Origin: Deltaproteobacteria bacterium
GTDB lineage: Bacteria; Desulfobacterota; Desulfobaccia; Desulfobaccales; 0-14-0-80-60-11
Direction: 5' to 3'
Assembly (NCBI GenBank): GCA_019308625.1
Contig: JAFDHU010000151.1
Coordinates: forward strand, 1-12,001
DNA length: 12,001 nt
Shown here: in pieces, positions 1-6,402 of the stretch
How positions within the stretch are numbered: position 1 is the stretch's first letter
Layout: every line of letters starts with the position of its first letter
Notes under the pieces: model-generated
Databases searched by the model: none
Told to the model about the DNA's origin: nothing
Seen by the model: the letters and a program-made list of their open reading frames with translations, nothing else
Program-made: the position numbers and the translations under genes

Positions 1-353
1 GCCACCGCGGTATTGGGCTTGTGGCTGCCGGTCGGGCTAACAGATTCGTTCTTGTAATAGATGCGGGCCGGAGTATTGAGGGCCACCTCCAGGCGCCGGG
101 CCCGGTGCAGAGGTGTAGGGCGCCACAGGCGGTAGATGCGCCGCACTTCCTCCGGAATGGGAATCCAGCGCTCCTGGCTCACCTCCTGCTCAATCAGGGC
201 CATGGGGAAGATGGGGGCCAAATCCTGGGGACCCACCGGCTGGCCGGTGGCCGGGTGCAGATAGGGCGGCAGGGGCTTGGGTAAATCCGGCTGGAGGTTG
301 TACCATGCCTCAGGCAACTCGGCTTCATCCAGGAGAATTTTGTATGACTCCAT
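1..353 (-). CDS. trpB: TrpB2-type tryptophan synthase beta-like PLP enzyme, 5' part only
   Basis: The first 117 codons of a minus-strand gene are present; the rest lies beyond the left edge. The translation starts MESYKILLDEAELPEAWYN and ends in KNESVSPTGSHKPNTAVA. A glutamate followed by PTGSHKxN(T) is the PLP-lysine segment of the TrpB family, and the long N-terminal extension before it (about 100 residues) is typical of the TrpB2 branch (TrpB-like, TIGR01415 type) rather than the classical TrpB1. The family makes L-tryptophan from indole and serine; TrpB2 works without tight coupling to TrpA. The ATG at 353 is supported by AAAGGAG (plus-strand 360-366) with a 6-base spacing and by a near-consensus promoter upstream. 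The internal aldimine lysine is the K of GSHK. No trpA is visible. Family assignment is confident; TrpB2 rather than TrpB1 is inferred from the N-terminal length. Confidence 0.85.
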   Translation of the reverse strand, partial: MESYKILLDEAELPEAWYNLQPDLPKPLPPYLHPATGQPVGPQDLAPIFPMALIEQEVSQERWIPIPEEVRRIYRLWRPTPLHRARRLEVALNTPARIYYKNESVSPTGSHKPNTAV

Positions 354-384
354 TTACGACTCCTTTGCAATCCGTTGGCAGTCA

Positions 385-413
385 TTTATAGGCCCCCCCA
401 TAAAGGCTGTCAA
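385..413 (-). promoter_or_regulatory. sigma70-type promoter of the trpB2 gene
   Basis: On the minus strand, TTGACA (408-413) is followed after 17 bases by TATAAA (385-390). This is a full -35 match and a 5/6 -10 match. The predicted transcription start near 378 leaves a leader of about 25 bases that holds the AAAGGAG ribosome site. The leader is too short for an attenuator or T-box. Confidence 0.75.
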
Positions 414-609
414 GAACAAAGCCGCCTGCAGCTCTTGGCCTCTTCCTTTCAGAATCCGCCCTCCGTCACTCCGGCCGGGGTAGGGAAATTAAAGGCGCCT
501 GGGGCCGAAGCCGATAGAAGGTTATAAGCAGGCCGAAACGGGAGACATATGCCTCGGGGCGCCGTGGTGCGGTCTGCCCCGGCATCTTCAGGGCGGGATT
601 GCTGGCAGG
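414..609. other. intergenic region between divergent trpB2 and the Prim-Pol-like gene
   Basis: This stretch separates two divergent genes. Candidate signals toward the right-hand gene are weak: a TATAAG at 523-528 lacks a convincing -35 box. CGGGGC (555-560) can pair with GCCCCG (576-581), but no T-run follows. I see no credible small ORF. Confidence 0.3.
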
Positions 610-2013
610 ATGGAAAGGAAAAATCCGGGTAACGGAGGGCTGAGGCGCAGGATGGCCGCCGGCCTGCGGCAGGAAGAGGTTTGCCAGATAATAAATTTGA
701 AGAAAGCTCTGGACCAGGTTGAGGTGTTGATTCAATATGCCGCCCGCTACCGGCGTCTGGGCTGGCACCTGGTGGCCGTCAACTTCAAGGGGGAGACCGC
801 CCTGGAGCTGGATTTCAGCCAGCCCCAAAGGGTCTGGGCCGACAAGCTCACCAGCCTGGGGCTGGAGGGCATCCGGGTGAATCTGGGGGTGCGCACCGGG
901 GCCCGGTCCCGGCTGCTGGTCCTGGAGGTGCACCGGGAGGAAAGCCTGCCGCCCTTCAACCATCGGGGGGAATGGTGCTCCGGGTGCGTGGCCGAAGCGG
1001 GCCTGGAGCGGGAGCAACATTACTACACCCTGCCCAAGGGTTGGCAGCCGCCGGCGTCATTTTTCCTGGAATCCCATAACGTCATGGTGTTCGGGGAGGG
1101 AGGCATGGTCCTGGTACCGCCTTCCCTGGAACCCCGGGCCCATGCCAACCTGAGGTGGCTGAGGCCGCCGTGGGAATCGCCTCCCACCCGGCCCAGCCCC
1201 GAGCTCTGCCGGTTCATCCGGGAGCAGGCTCCCTCTCTGCCTCAGGCCCCGGTGCCGCCCGAGCCAGAAATGGTGCCGTGGGCCGAAATTTACCCGGCCA
1301 TCAGCCCTCATCCGGAAGTGCTCCAGGCCCTGCTGGCTCCGGCGGCCTCCGCGGAACTCTATTACCAGCACTTGCTGCACGCCGCCCGGAAGGCGGGTCT
1401 AGAAGACCCCCAGATGCTGCTCAGCCTGCTGTGGCACGCCCCTTTGGGCAATTCCCCCAGCCACCCCCGGCGGCTGGAATACCTCCACGGGCTGGTGCAG
1501 CGGACTCTGGCCGGGGCTGCCACTGATCTGGAGAAGAGCCCCTGCAGGCCTACCGGGGAAGCCTCCTCGCCCGAAGGCCCGGAGAGGCCGGCCCGCTCCC
1601 AGCGGCGATCAGGGATGCCTCTCCCGGAGCGCTCCGGTCCCCCTGGGGTCACCGCGGCCGGGGAGGGCTATCCGGCTGCGGCTGCTGCCGCTTCCCCGCC
1701 CGCCGTGGAGGCCGCTGCCAGCAGCCTGCACCGGGAGTTTTCCCCGACCTGGAACGAGGTTTATGAAGCCTGGAGCGAAATGTGCCGATTTTCCCGGGAC
1801 AACCTCATCGTGGAGCGCCGCCGCTATGAGGCCATGATCTATGAGTTGGGGAAACTGGGGGCGCTGCATGACTATTTCAAAAAAGAAAAACGGGAAAACA
1901 AAGCCTTGAGGCAGAAACTGGAATCCCAGTGGACCAGAGAACTGGACTACCTGCGTCAATTGGTGGTCAAGAAAAGCAGGAAAGGCTGGTATCGTTCATG
2001 GTGGCAGGTCTGA
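610..2013 (+). CDS. Prim-Pol-fold-like protein with lost catalytic motifs and C-terminal coiled coil
   Basis: 467 residues. Residues about 35-190 follow the layout of the bifunctional primase-polymerase N-terminal (AEP/Prim-Pol) domain: a helix, then RRLGWHLVAVNFKG (48-61), a segment ending in W and L (RVWADKL), NLGVRTGARSRLLVLEVH (91-108), and GEGGMVLVPPS (162-172), which matches the GDGGYVVxPPS strand of active members. The catalytic DxD that should follow the LLVL strand reads EVH, and the usual SGGxH motif is not recognisable, so primase activity is doubtful. Residues about 200-375 are proline- and alanine-rich linker. Residues about 380-467 are charged and helical with heptad-like spacing (NLIVERRRYEAMIYELGKLG, then KKEKRENKALRQKLES), i.e. 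a coiled coil ending in the aromatic/basic tail GWYRSWWQV. An ATG at 652 is an alternative start, with GGAGGG at 634-639. Its 3' end overlaps the PilZ-like gene by 16 bases, implying translational coupling. Fold assignment is inferred from motif order; function is unknown. Confidence 0.65.
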   Translation: MERKNPGNGGLRRRMAAGLRQEEVCQIINLKKALDQVEVLIQYAARYRRLGWHLVAVNFKGETALELDFSQPQRVWADKLTSLGLEGIRVNLGVRTGARSRLLVLEVHREESLPPFNHRGEWCSGCVAEAGLEREQHYYTLPKGWQPPASFFLESHNVMVFGEGGMVLVPPSLEPRAHANLRWLRPPWESPPTRPSPELCRFIREQAPSLPQAPVPPEPEMVPWAEIYPAISPHPEVLQALLAPAASAELYYQHLLHAARKAGLEDPQMLLSLLWHAPLGNSPSHPRRLEYLHGLVQRTLAGAATDLEKSPCRPTGEASSPEGPERPARSQRRSGMPLPERSGPPGVTAAGEGYPAAAAAASPPAVEAAASSLHREFSPTWNEVYEAWSEMCRFSRDNLIVERRRYEAMIYELGKLGALHDYFKKEKRENKALRQKLESQWTRELDYLRQLVVKKSRKGWYRSWWQV

Positions 2014-2618
2014 AGCAACAGGGTGGGGGCGAATCTCTGCCCCCGGCTATGGAAGGCCTCTATCTGGAACTGGCGGGCGGCCGGAAAGGACAGGCCTTGG
2101 TCTGCCCGGCGCAGGTTACGGGCTTGTCCGCCGGAGGCGTTATCTTGCAGACCGAAGACTGCTCCGGAAAGTTCGCAGCCTTGGACTTGACGGGGCGGGA
2201 AGCCGCCATCCGCCTGCCCCATCTGCCCCCGGAAGACCTGGGCCTGATCCGGGGACGGGTCCTCTGGTGCCGTTCGGAAAAGGATGGCTCCGGAAAGCAC
2301 ACCATTGGCCTGGAACTGGCTGACCCTGACCTGCAGGTGCGGAAAGTATTGGAAGACTGCCTGCAAGGCTGTCCCCGGGATATCAAGGAGCTCTGGGACC
2401 AGTGGGACCGAATGCATGCCCGGCGCCTTCTGCCCACCGGCGATCAGGCCGTTTACCTGGTGAGCCTGGGGGCCGTGATGGGGGGTACACTGTTGTATTT
2501 TCTGGGGCCGGACGCCTTCCAGCTCTACGGCAGCCTTCTGGCCATCTACGGCTGCCTGATGATGGCGGCCCGGAGCGCCTGGACCATGTGGCAGAACCGG
2601 AGCGTGCCGGAGGAGTGA
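1998..2618 (+). CDS. PilZ-like domain protein with C-terminal two-helix membrane hairpin
   Basis: 206 residues from the ATG at 1998; AGGAAAGG lies at 1978-1985 inside the previous gene. An upstream in-frame ATG at 1929 would force an 85-base overlap and adds an unconserved-looking N-terminus. Residues about 20-110 look like a PilZ beta-barrel: VTGLSAGGVIL (40-50) sits where PilZ proteins have (D/N)xSxxGxxL, followed by RGRVLWCR (85-92) and HTIGLELAD (101-109), the last PilZ strands. The N-terminal RxxxR ligand motif is not evident (GGRKGQ instead), and the D/N before the serine is not conserved, so c-di-GMP binding is uncertain. Hydrophobic segments at about 151-169 and 176-192 form a probable membrane hairpin with a short charged tail. 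A cytoplasmic receptor anchored at the inner membrane is the likely arrangement. Its neighbour, the HD-GYP gene at 3778, supports a c-di-GMP context. Confidence 0.65.
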   Translation: MVAGLKQQGGGESLPPAMEGLYLELAGGRKGQALVCPAQVTGLSAGGVILQTEDCSGKFAALDLTGREAAIRLPHLPPEDLGLIRGRVLWCRSEKDGSGKHTIGLELADPDLQVRKVLEDCLQGCPRDIKELWDQWDRMHARRLLPTGDQAVYLVSLGAVMGGTLLYFLGPDAFQLYGSLLAIYGCLMMAARSAWTMWQNRSVPEE

Positions 2619-2745
2619 GGTGCGGACCGCAGAGCCGTCGGTTTGAGCCGTACATTTGGGTATGGGGCTGGAGCAGCCGCGTTTTGAGAGGGAGGGGGCC
2701 GGAAAACTTGCATCGGGAGCTTTGCAGGGGAGATAAACGGGAGTC

Positions 2746-3729
2746 ATGCAGACAGGCGTAAGCAAGAAATTGTGGGCCATCGGCGGCGGCAAGGGGGGCA
2801 TCGGCAAAAGCGTTTTCACCCTGGGGCTGGCCATCTCCCTGGCCCGCCGGGGCAAGAGAATCATCCTGGTGGACGCTGATCTGGGCGGCGCCAACCTGCA
2901 CACCCTCATGGGAGTGCGCTATCCGCCCCACACCCTGGAGGACTTCCTCCTTACCCGAGGCGGGCGCCTGGAAGATATCATCATTGAGACCCAGATTGAA
3001 GGCATCGGGCTGATCTGCGGGGCAGACGACATCCTGGGCGCGGCCAACCCCACCTATGCCCAAAAAGTGCGCCTCCTCCATCAGATTGAGCACCTGCCGG
3101 CGGACCTGGTGTTGCTGGACCTGGGAGCGGGAACCTCCTACAACGTCCTGGACTTTTTCAACTGCTCCCCGGGCAAAATCTGTCTCCTCACCAACCAGGC
3201 CACTGCCATCCAGAACGTTTACGGGTTCATCAAAAGCGGTCTGTACCGGCAGATATCCCGGGAATTCGCCAAAGACCCAGAGGTGCTGGACCTGCTGCTG
3301 CAGACCGATCTTAAGGATTCCCAGGACGGGATGGAATCCGTCCACGACATCCTGGTGAGACTGCAGGAGGCCAGCCCCGAGAAGTATCACCGCCTGCAAC
3401 AATTGCTCTCGGACTTCCGCCTCTACCTGGTGGTCAACATGGTGAAGGAGGAGCGGGATTTCCAGGCGGCCCTGATCATTGAAAAAGTGTGCGCTTCGTT
3501 TCTCAGCCTCAAAACCCGGCTGCTGGGGCGGCTGTCCTATGACCCGGTGGTGGAAGACGCGGTAAACCAGATGATGCCCTTTCCCCTCAAGCAGGAAAGG
3601 AGTCGGGCGGCCCGGGACCTGGAGAAAATTGCCCAGCTTCTCCTGGAAGAGAGCGGGATGGCCACGGAGGAAACAGCAGCCGGGGCCGGTAGCCCCTGGT
3701 CCCGCTTTTGGCGCCGGGCCTCGGCCTGA
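2746..3729 (+). CDS. MinD/ParA-family P-loop ATPase (FlhG/MinD-like)
   Basis: 327 residues. The deviant Walker A is GGGKGGIGKS (13-22) with the signature lysine K16, which marks the ParA/MinD/FlhG branch of SIMIBI ATPases. VDADLGGANL (42-51) is the switch I / Walker A' region and LVLLDLGAGTS (121-131) the Walker B strand, with D125. These ATPases dimerise on ATP, usually on the membrane or nucleoid, and place or count other complexes. The C-terminus ends in a short basic-aromatic stretch, SPWSRFWRRASA (316-327), which could act as a membrane-targeting helix (inference). No flhF, minC/minE or parB is nearby, so this is not a standard FlhG, MinD or ParA locus. GGGAG lies close before the ATG, with AGGGGAG slightly further upstream. 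It sits 127 bases after the PilZ-like gene and 48 before the HD-GYP gene. The ATPase family is secure; the cargo is unknown. Confidence 0.88.
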   Translation: MQTGVSKKLWAIGGGKGGIGKSVFTLGLAISLARRGKRIILVDADLGGANLHTLMGVRYPPHTLEDFLLTRGGRLEDIIIETQIEGIGLICGADDILGAANPTYAQKVRLLHQIEHLPADLVLLDLGAGTSYNVLDFFNCSPGKICLLTNQATAIQNVYGFIKSGLYRQISREFAKDPEVLDLLLQTDLKDSQDGMESVHDILVRLQEASPEKYHRLQQLLSDFRLYLVVNMVKEERDFQAALIIEKVCASFLSLKTRLLGRLSYDPVVEDAVNQMMPFPLKQERSRAARDLEKIAQLLLEESGMATEETAAGAGSPWSRFWRRASA

Positions 3730-3777
3730 ACGGCCCACCGGCGGGAAAGGAGTTGGAGGGGTAAAGGCCGGAAAGCC

Positions 3778-4722
3778 ATGAAATCCGAAGCGGGAGAAGG
3801 GAAGAGGAATCAGGCGGTGAATTTGCCCAGAGAGGGGCAAGGCTGCGGTTCAGGCCGGGAAGAGGGCCAAGAGCTTTATCCCTTACCGTTGCGTCTGTTT
3901 CAGGGCCAGGCGGCGGTCCCTTGCACCATCCGGCTGAAACCAACGGCGGCAGGGATTGCCGGGGGGGTGGCGTTTTCAGACGGGGCGGGCGGGACTCCCG
4001 ATTTGGCCCAGTCGGAAGAGGAGCAGGCCTGGGGCTATTATAACCTGGCTGAGGCCGGGAACCTTTTGGACCATTTGCTGGCCCGCCTGCAAGGGATCCC
4101 GGAGCGGCTGCAGCCGGCCCAGGACCTCCTCCGGGCTTGGTTCGGCCTCATCCGGGAAGCCCCGCAGCCCCGTAACCTGGTTCAGACGGTACGGCGGCAT
4201 GATTCCGGCCTGTTCACCCATTCGGTCAACGTCGCGGTCCTGGGGCTGGCCTTTGTCCGGCACTTGGGCTGGCCGGAGCCGGAGGCCGCGGTGTTCGGTC
4301 TGGGGGCCCTGTTGCATGACATCGGCATGATCTCCCTGCCGCGCTCCCTCTGGGGCAAGACCGGACTCCTCACCGGCGAGGAGCAGGAAGCCATCAAGGC
4401 TCACCCCCAGGCAGGCGTACATTTTTTGGAAAACCTCTCCCACCTTCCCGAAACCGTGGTCTTCATGGTGGCCCAACATCACGAAAGCGACGACGGCTCC
4501 GGCTATCCTTTGGGTCTGCCGGAGCCGGCCATCCACCCCTGGGCCCGGCTGCTGAGGCTTTTGGATGCCTATGAAGCCATGACCTCCATCCGACCCTGGC
4601 GGGCTCCCTTGAGCTCCCCCAAGGCCTTGAAAATCCTGCGACATGCCGCCGGCGGCCCCTCCACTTTGGCCCTGCTCGCCGGCTTGGAGGAATTTTTCCG
4701 GGAAAACGCAGACCCCAGCTAA
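3778..4722 (+). CDS. HD-GYP-type phosphodiesterase
   Basis: 314 residues. The C-terminal half carries the HD-GYP layout: the first histidine in THSVNVA (H148), LLHDIGM (H180-D181), KAHPQAG (H209), QHHESDDGSGYP (H234-H235, with GYP at 242-244) and RLLDAYEAMTSIRPWR (D263). All metal-ligand histidines and aspartates of the H..HD..H..HH..D series are present. The family hydrolyses cyclic di-GMP (some members cGAMP). One departure is HDIGM where most members have HDIGK, so a lysine usually near the substrate is methionine. Residues about 30-100 resemble the N-terminal sensory domain found in some deltaproteobacterial HD-GYP proteins (YPLPLRLFQGQ, then a helical GYYNLAEAGNLLDHLL), but in a short, diverged form. 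No receiver domain or membrane segment is seen. It is the last gene of the apparent unit and the likely enzymatic output beside the PilZ-like protein. The ATG is preceded by GGAAAG. Confidence 0.85.
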   Translation: MKSEAGEGKRNQAVNLPREGQGCGSGREEGQELYPLPLRLFQGQAAVPCTIRLKPTAAGIAGGVAFSDGAGGTPDLAQSEEEQAWGYYNLAEAGNLLDHLLARLQGIPERLQPAQDLLRAWFGLIREAPQPRNLVQTVRRHDSGLFTHSVNVAVLGLAFVRHLGWPEPEAAVFGLGALLHDIGMISLPRSLWGKTGLLTGEEQEAIKAHPQAGVHFLENLSHLPETVVFMVAQHHESDDGSGYPLGLPEPAIHPWARLLRLLDAYEAMTSIRPWRAPLSSPKALKILRHAAGGPSTLALLAGLEEFFRENADPS

Positions 4723-4853
4723 GGCAGCCAGACCCGGATGACATTCCCTTTCCGCCGCCTCAAGCCTAAGAAGCAGGTTCGGACGCTGGAAGGGCGGGAA
4801 GCTGGAAAAGTGGGTTCCGGGCCAACCGTCCAGCCGGCGCGGCCGGTGGGCTT

Positions 4854-4875
4854 CTCCCCCCATCCAGCGGGGGAG
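4854..4875. other. GC-rich perfect inverted repeat between the HD-GYP gene and the broken gene
   Basis: CTCCCCC (4854-4860) and GGGGGAG (4869-4875) form a 7-bp stem with an 8-base loop. A second imperfect GC-rich hairpin lies just upstream (CCGGC/GCCGG around 4833-4847). Neither is followed by a T-run, so intrinsic termination is unlikely unless it is Rho-assisted. The rest of 4723-4960 shows no gene. Confidence 0.4.
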
Positions 4876-4880
4876 CCGCA

Positions 4881-4909
4881 TTGACAGCCTCCCTGAACTA
4901 TGTTTTGTT
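4881..4909 (+). promoter_or_regulatory. possible weak promoter before the broken decarboxylase-like gene
   Basis: A perfect -35 TTGACA (4881-4886) is followed after 17 bases by TTTGTT (4904-4909), which is only a 3/6 match to the -10 box. The hexamer lies right after the hairpin at 4854-4875. Only the -35 half is convincing. Confidence 0.3.
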
Positions 4910-4960
4910 TACTGAAATCTCGGGGAAGACGGCCTTTTCCCTGCTCCGAGGAGCCCTGCC

Positions 4961-5304
4961 ATGGACCGCCCCGCCACCCCCCGGCAGCACTACGCCCCGT
5001 TTCTGGAGCATATCAAGTCCTATTTTCCTGCGCCGGTGTCCGATCCCTTGCTGGACGGCTACTTTGTCCACACTGTTTCCCGGTTCCTGGACCAAGTGGA
5101 TGACCTGAAGACCCGGGCGCCGCTACTGGGTTTGGGGCGCCGCTCCCCTTACCAGGCCAGGCGGGCCCGCCCATCGCCGCGCTCAAGTCCTTTATCCTGA
5201 GCCCCTGGACGGATTTGGCCGCGGTGGAGACAGTAGTCCAGCAGGTCTTGGAAGCCCGGGAGTATGTGAGCCGGGAAAATGAGGTCACGGCCTGTTTTTT
5301 ATGA
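4961..5304 (+). pseudogene. Frameshifted remnant, possibly a PLP-dependent decarboxylase reduced to its two ends
   Basis: The ATG at 4961 has an excellent ribosome site (GAGGAG, 4948-4953). The first frame reads convincingly up to about 5128 (MDRPATPRQHYAPFLEHIKS..., then LDQVDDLKTRAPLLG) and then turns into arginine/proline-rich junk. From about 5137 another frame of the same strand becomes protein-like (PPIAALKSFILSPWTDLAAV...EAREYVSREN) and ends at TGA 5302-5304. Adding one base in the GGGTTTGGGG stretch (5128-5137) would join them into one product of about 114 residues. The C-terminal piece resembles the LKxxxxxPxT closing segment of group II PLP decarboxylases, and the N-terminal piece could be their start, but the roughly 400-residue catalytic core is absent. 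The remnant therefore seems to carry both an internal deletion and a frameshift. An alternative is an intact small gene of unknown family with a sequencing error. The decarboxylase link is tentative. Confidence 0.5.
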
Positions 5305-5383
5305 AAGGCCGCCGAAGGGGCCCGGCCTTCCGATGGTTCCGTAAGAGCTCGAGGAACCTGGTTTAAAAAATCCCTTCCCGGAC

Positions 5384-5412
5384 TTGACACCAAGGCGCAT
5401 TCGCGCTAGGCT
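5384..5412 (+). promoter_or_regulatory. sigma70-type promoter of the DUF4198 gene
   Basis: TTGACA (5384-5389) and TAGGCT (5407-5412) are separated by exactly 17 bases. The -35 box is perfect; the -10 keeps the key first T, the A and the last T. Transcription should start near 5419, giving an untranslated leader of about 130 bases before the ATG at 5548. Confidence 0.65.
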
Positions 5413-5420
5413 TAGGCAAC

Positions 5421-5523
5421 CTCTGGGCTGAACCCGGAGAGCAGGCAATCTTAGAGAAAAGTCAGGCTGTCAGGCCACGAAGGCCGGGGCGCCGGAAGAC
5501 GCCGGGTATTCGTGGCTTTTTTT
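5421..5523 (+). promoter_or_regulatory. structured 5' leader, candidate attenuator or riboswitch of the DUF4198 gene
   Basis: The leader between the promoter and the gene contains a hairpin near its 5' end: CTCTGGG (5421-5427) with CCCGGAG (5433-5439), loop CTGAA and one G-U pair. A short direct repeat, GTCAGGC at 5461-5467 and 5469-5475, follows. The leader then closes with the terminator hairpin at 5474-5516 and a T-run. The second GTCAGGC copy overlaps the first base pairs of the terminator stem, so an alternative fold is conceivable. I do not recognise it as a cobalamin, NiCo, fluoride or c-di-GMP riboswitch. A metal-sensing role is a guess from the downstream gene. Confidence 0.45.
5474..5523 (+). 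terminator. intrinsic terminator-like hairpin inside the leader
   Basis: GCCACGAA (5474-5481) pairs perfectly with TTCGTGGC (5509-5516) and is followed at once by seven T residues (5517-5523). An inner GGCG/CGCC pairing (5488-5491 with 5500-5503) can extend the stem. It lies downstream of the promoter at 5384-5412 and only 24 bases before the start codon of the next gene. That position fits conditional termination better than a plain end for the upstream broken gene. Confidence 0.7.
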
Positions 5524-5547
5524 ATTTGAGAGTTGAGGAGGCAAGGT

Positions 5548-6390
5548 ATGCATCAGGCAAGGAAATGGCTCAAGGCCACGGTCATGGCCGCGGTCGCGGT
5601 CCTGCTCCTGGCGGCTGCAGCGCAGGCGCATTTCCACACTTACTGGCCCAAGGTGGAGGGCTGCTACGGCAAGCCGGGGGAGAAGGTGCAATGGCGCTAT
5701 TTTTGGGGTCATCCCTTTGAGATGGTGGTCTATGACGCCCAGGAGCCCAAATTCTTTATAGTCACCCCGGAGGGCCAAAAGGCCCCGGTGGTGGTCAAGG
5801 AAATCAAGCTGAAGGACCTGGCCAGCGGGCAGGAGCGCCGGGCCTTTGAGGTGGAATACCAGCCCGCCGCCCCGGGGGATTACTATCTCTGCCTGGAAGC
5901 CCCGCTCTATTTCATCCCGGAAGAAAAGATGCTGTGGCAGGACTTCGTCAAAGAGCCTTGGCACATCATGGCCGAAAAGGGGTGGGACCGCAAGCTGGGC
6001 CTGGAAGTGGAAATCGTGCCCCTGACCCGTCCTTACGGCTGGCCGGCTGGCGTGGTTTTCAAAGCCCAGGCCCTGTTCCGCGGCAAGCCTCTCAAAGGTG
6101 CCATGGTGGAAGTGGAGAAATTCAATGGATTTTTCGTGCCCCCGGAAGAGCTGCCCCAGGACCGGTTCGGCGAGGAAAACGGTCCCCTCATCACCCGGAT
6201 GGTGAAGACCGACTCCCAGGGCTATCTCACCTGCACCCTGGATAGCCCGGGCTGGTGGGTCATCGCGGTGAGCCGCCGGCACGGCAGGAAGACCTATGAA
6301 GGCAAGTCCTACCCGGTGGAGAAGCGAGGGTATCTCTGGGTGTATGTGGAGCCCGCGCCCCCGGCCTTGATCCCGCCGGCAGGAAAGTAG
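5548..6390 (+). CDS. Exported DUF4198 protein, nickel/cobalt-uptake type
   Basis: 280 residues from the ATG at 5548, which has GAGGAGG six bases upstream; a TTG at 5533 would overlap that ribosome site. A classical signal peptide is present: KWLK, a hydrophobic core (ATVMAAVAVLLLAAA) and AQA before the predicted cleavage after A27. The mature protein would begin HFHTYWPKVEG, i.e. with histidine at position 1 and again at 3. The body has DUF4198 features: a beta-rich domain with PGEKVQWRYFWGHPFE, then a second Ig-like part with VVFKAQALFRGKPLKGAMVEVE and TDSQGYLTCTLDSPGWWVIAVS (shared with carboxypeptidase-regulatory-like folds). Family members are the periplasmic component (NikK-like) of Ni/Co uptake systems or stand alone beside metal transporters. 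No transporter gene (nikMQO or cbiMQO) is in the window, so the metal is unproven. The leader suggests regulated expression. Confidence 0.8.
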   Translation: MHQARKWLKATVMAAVAVLLLAAAAQAHFHTYWPKVEGCYGKPGEKVQWRYFWGHPFEMVVYDAQEPKFFIVTPEGQKAPVVVKEIKLKDLASGQERRAFEVEYQPAAPGDYYLCLEAPLYFIPEEKMLWQDFVKEPWHIMAEKGWDRKLGLEVEIVPLTRPYGWPAGVVFKAQALFRGKPLKGAMVEVEKFNGFFVPPEELPQDRFGEENGPLITRMVKTDSQGYLTCTLDSPGWWVIAVSRRHGRKTYEGKSYPVEKRGYLWVYVEPAPPALIPPAGK

Positions 6391-6402
6391 TCATGGTAAT
6401 GA

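Noticed and set aside
2383..3840. Long open frame on the minus strand opposite the MinD and PilZ genes
   Set aside because: It is antisense to two genes with clear domain motifs, and its composition (histidine, glutamine and proline rich) is what a reverse frame of GC-rich coding DNA gives.
3976..4881. 301-codon minus-strand frame opposite the HD-GYP gene
   Set aside because: It is a shadow of the HD-GYP coding region with no recognisable motif or ribosome site.
4723..4960. tRNA or small RNA gene in the spacer after the HD-GYP gene
   Set aside because: A GGTTCGGA string was noticed, but no acceptor stem, anticodon arm or cloverleaf can be drawn around it.
4881..5108. ORF starting at TTG 4881 before the broken decarboxylase-like gene
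   Set aside because: The frame is proline-rich with no ribosome site, and its first codons coincide with a -35-like TTGACA. The frame starting at 4961 is better supported.
5421..5523. Assignment of the leader to a known riboswitch class
   Set aside because: I looked for cobalamin, NiCo, fluoride, TPP and c-di-GMP consensus pieces and found none I could defend; it is also too short for a cobalamin riboswitch.
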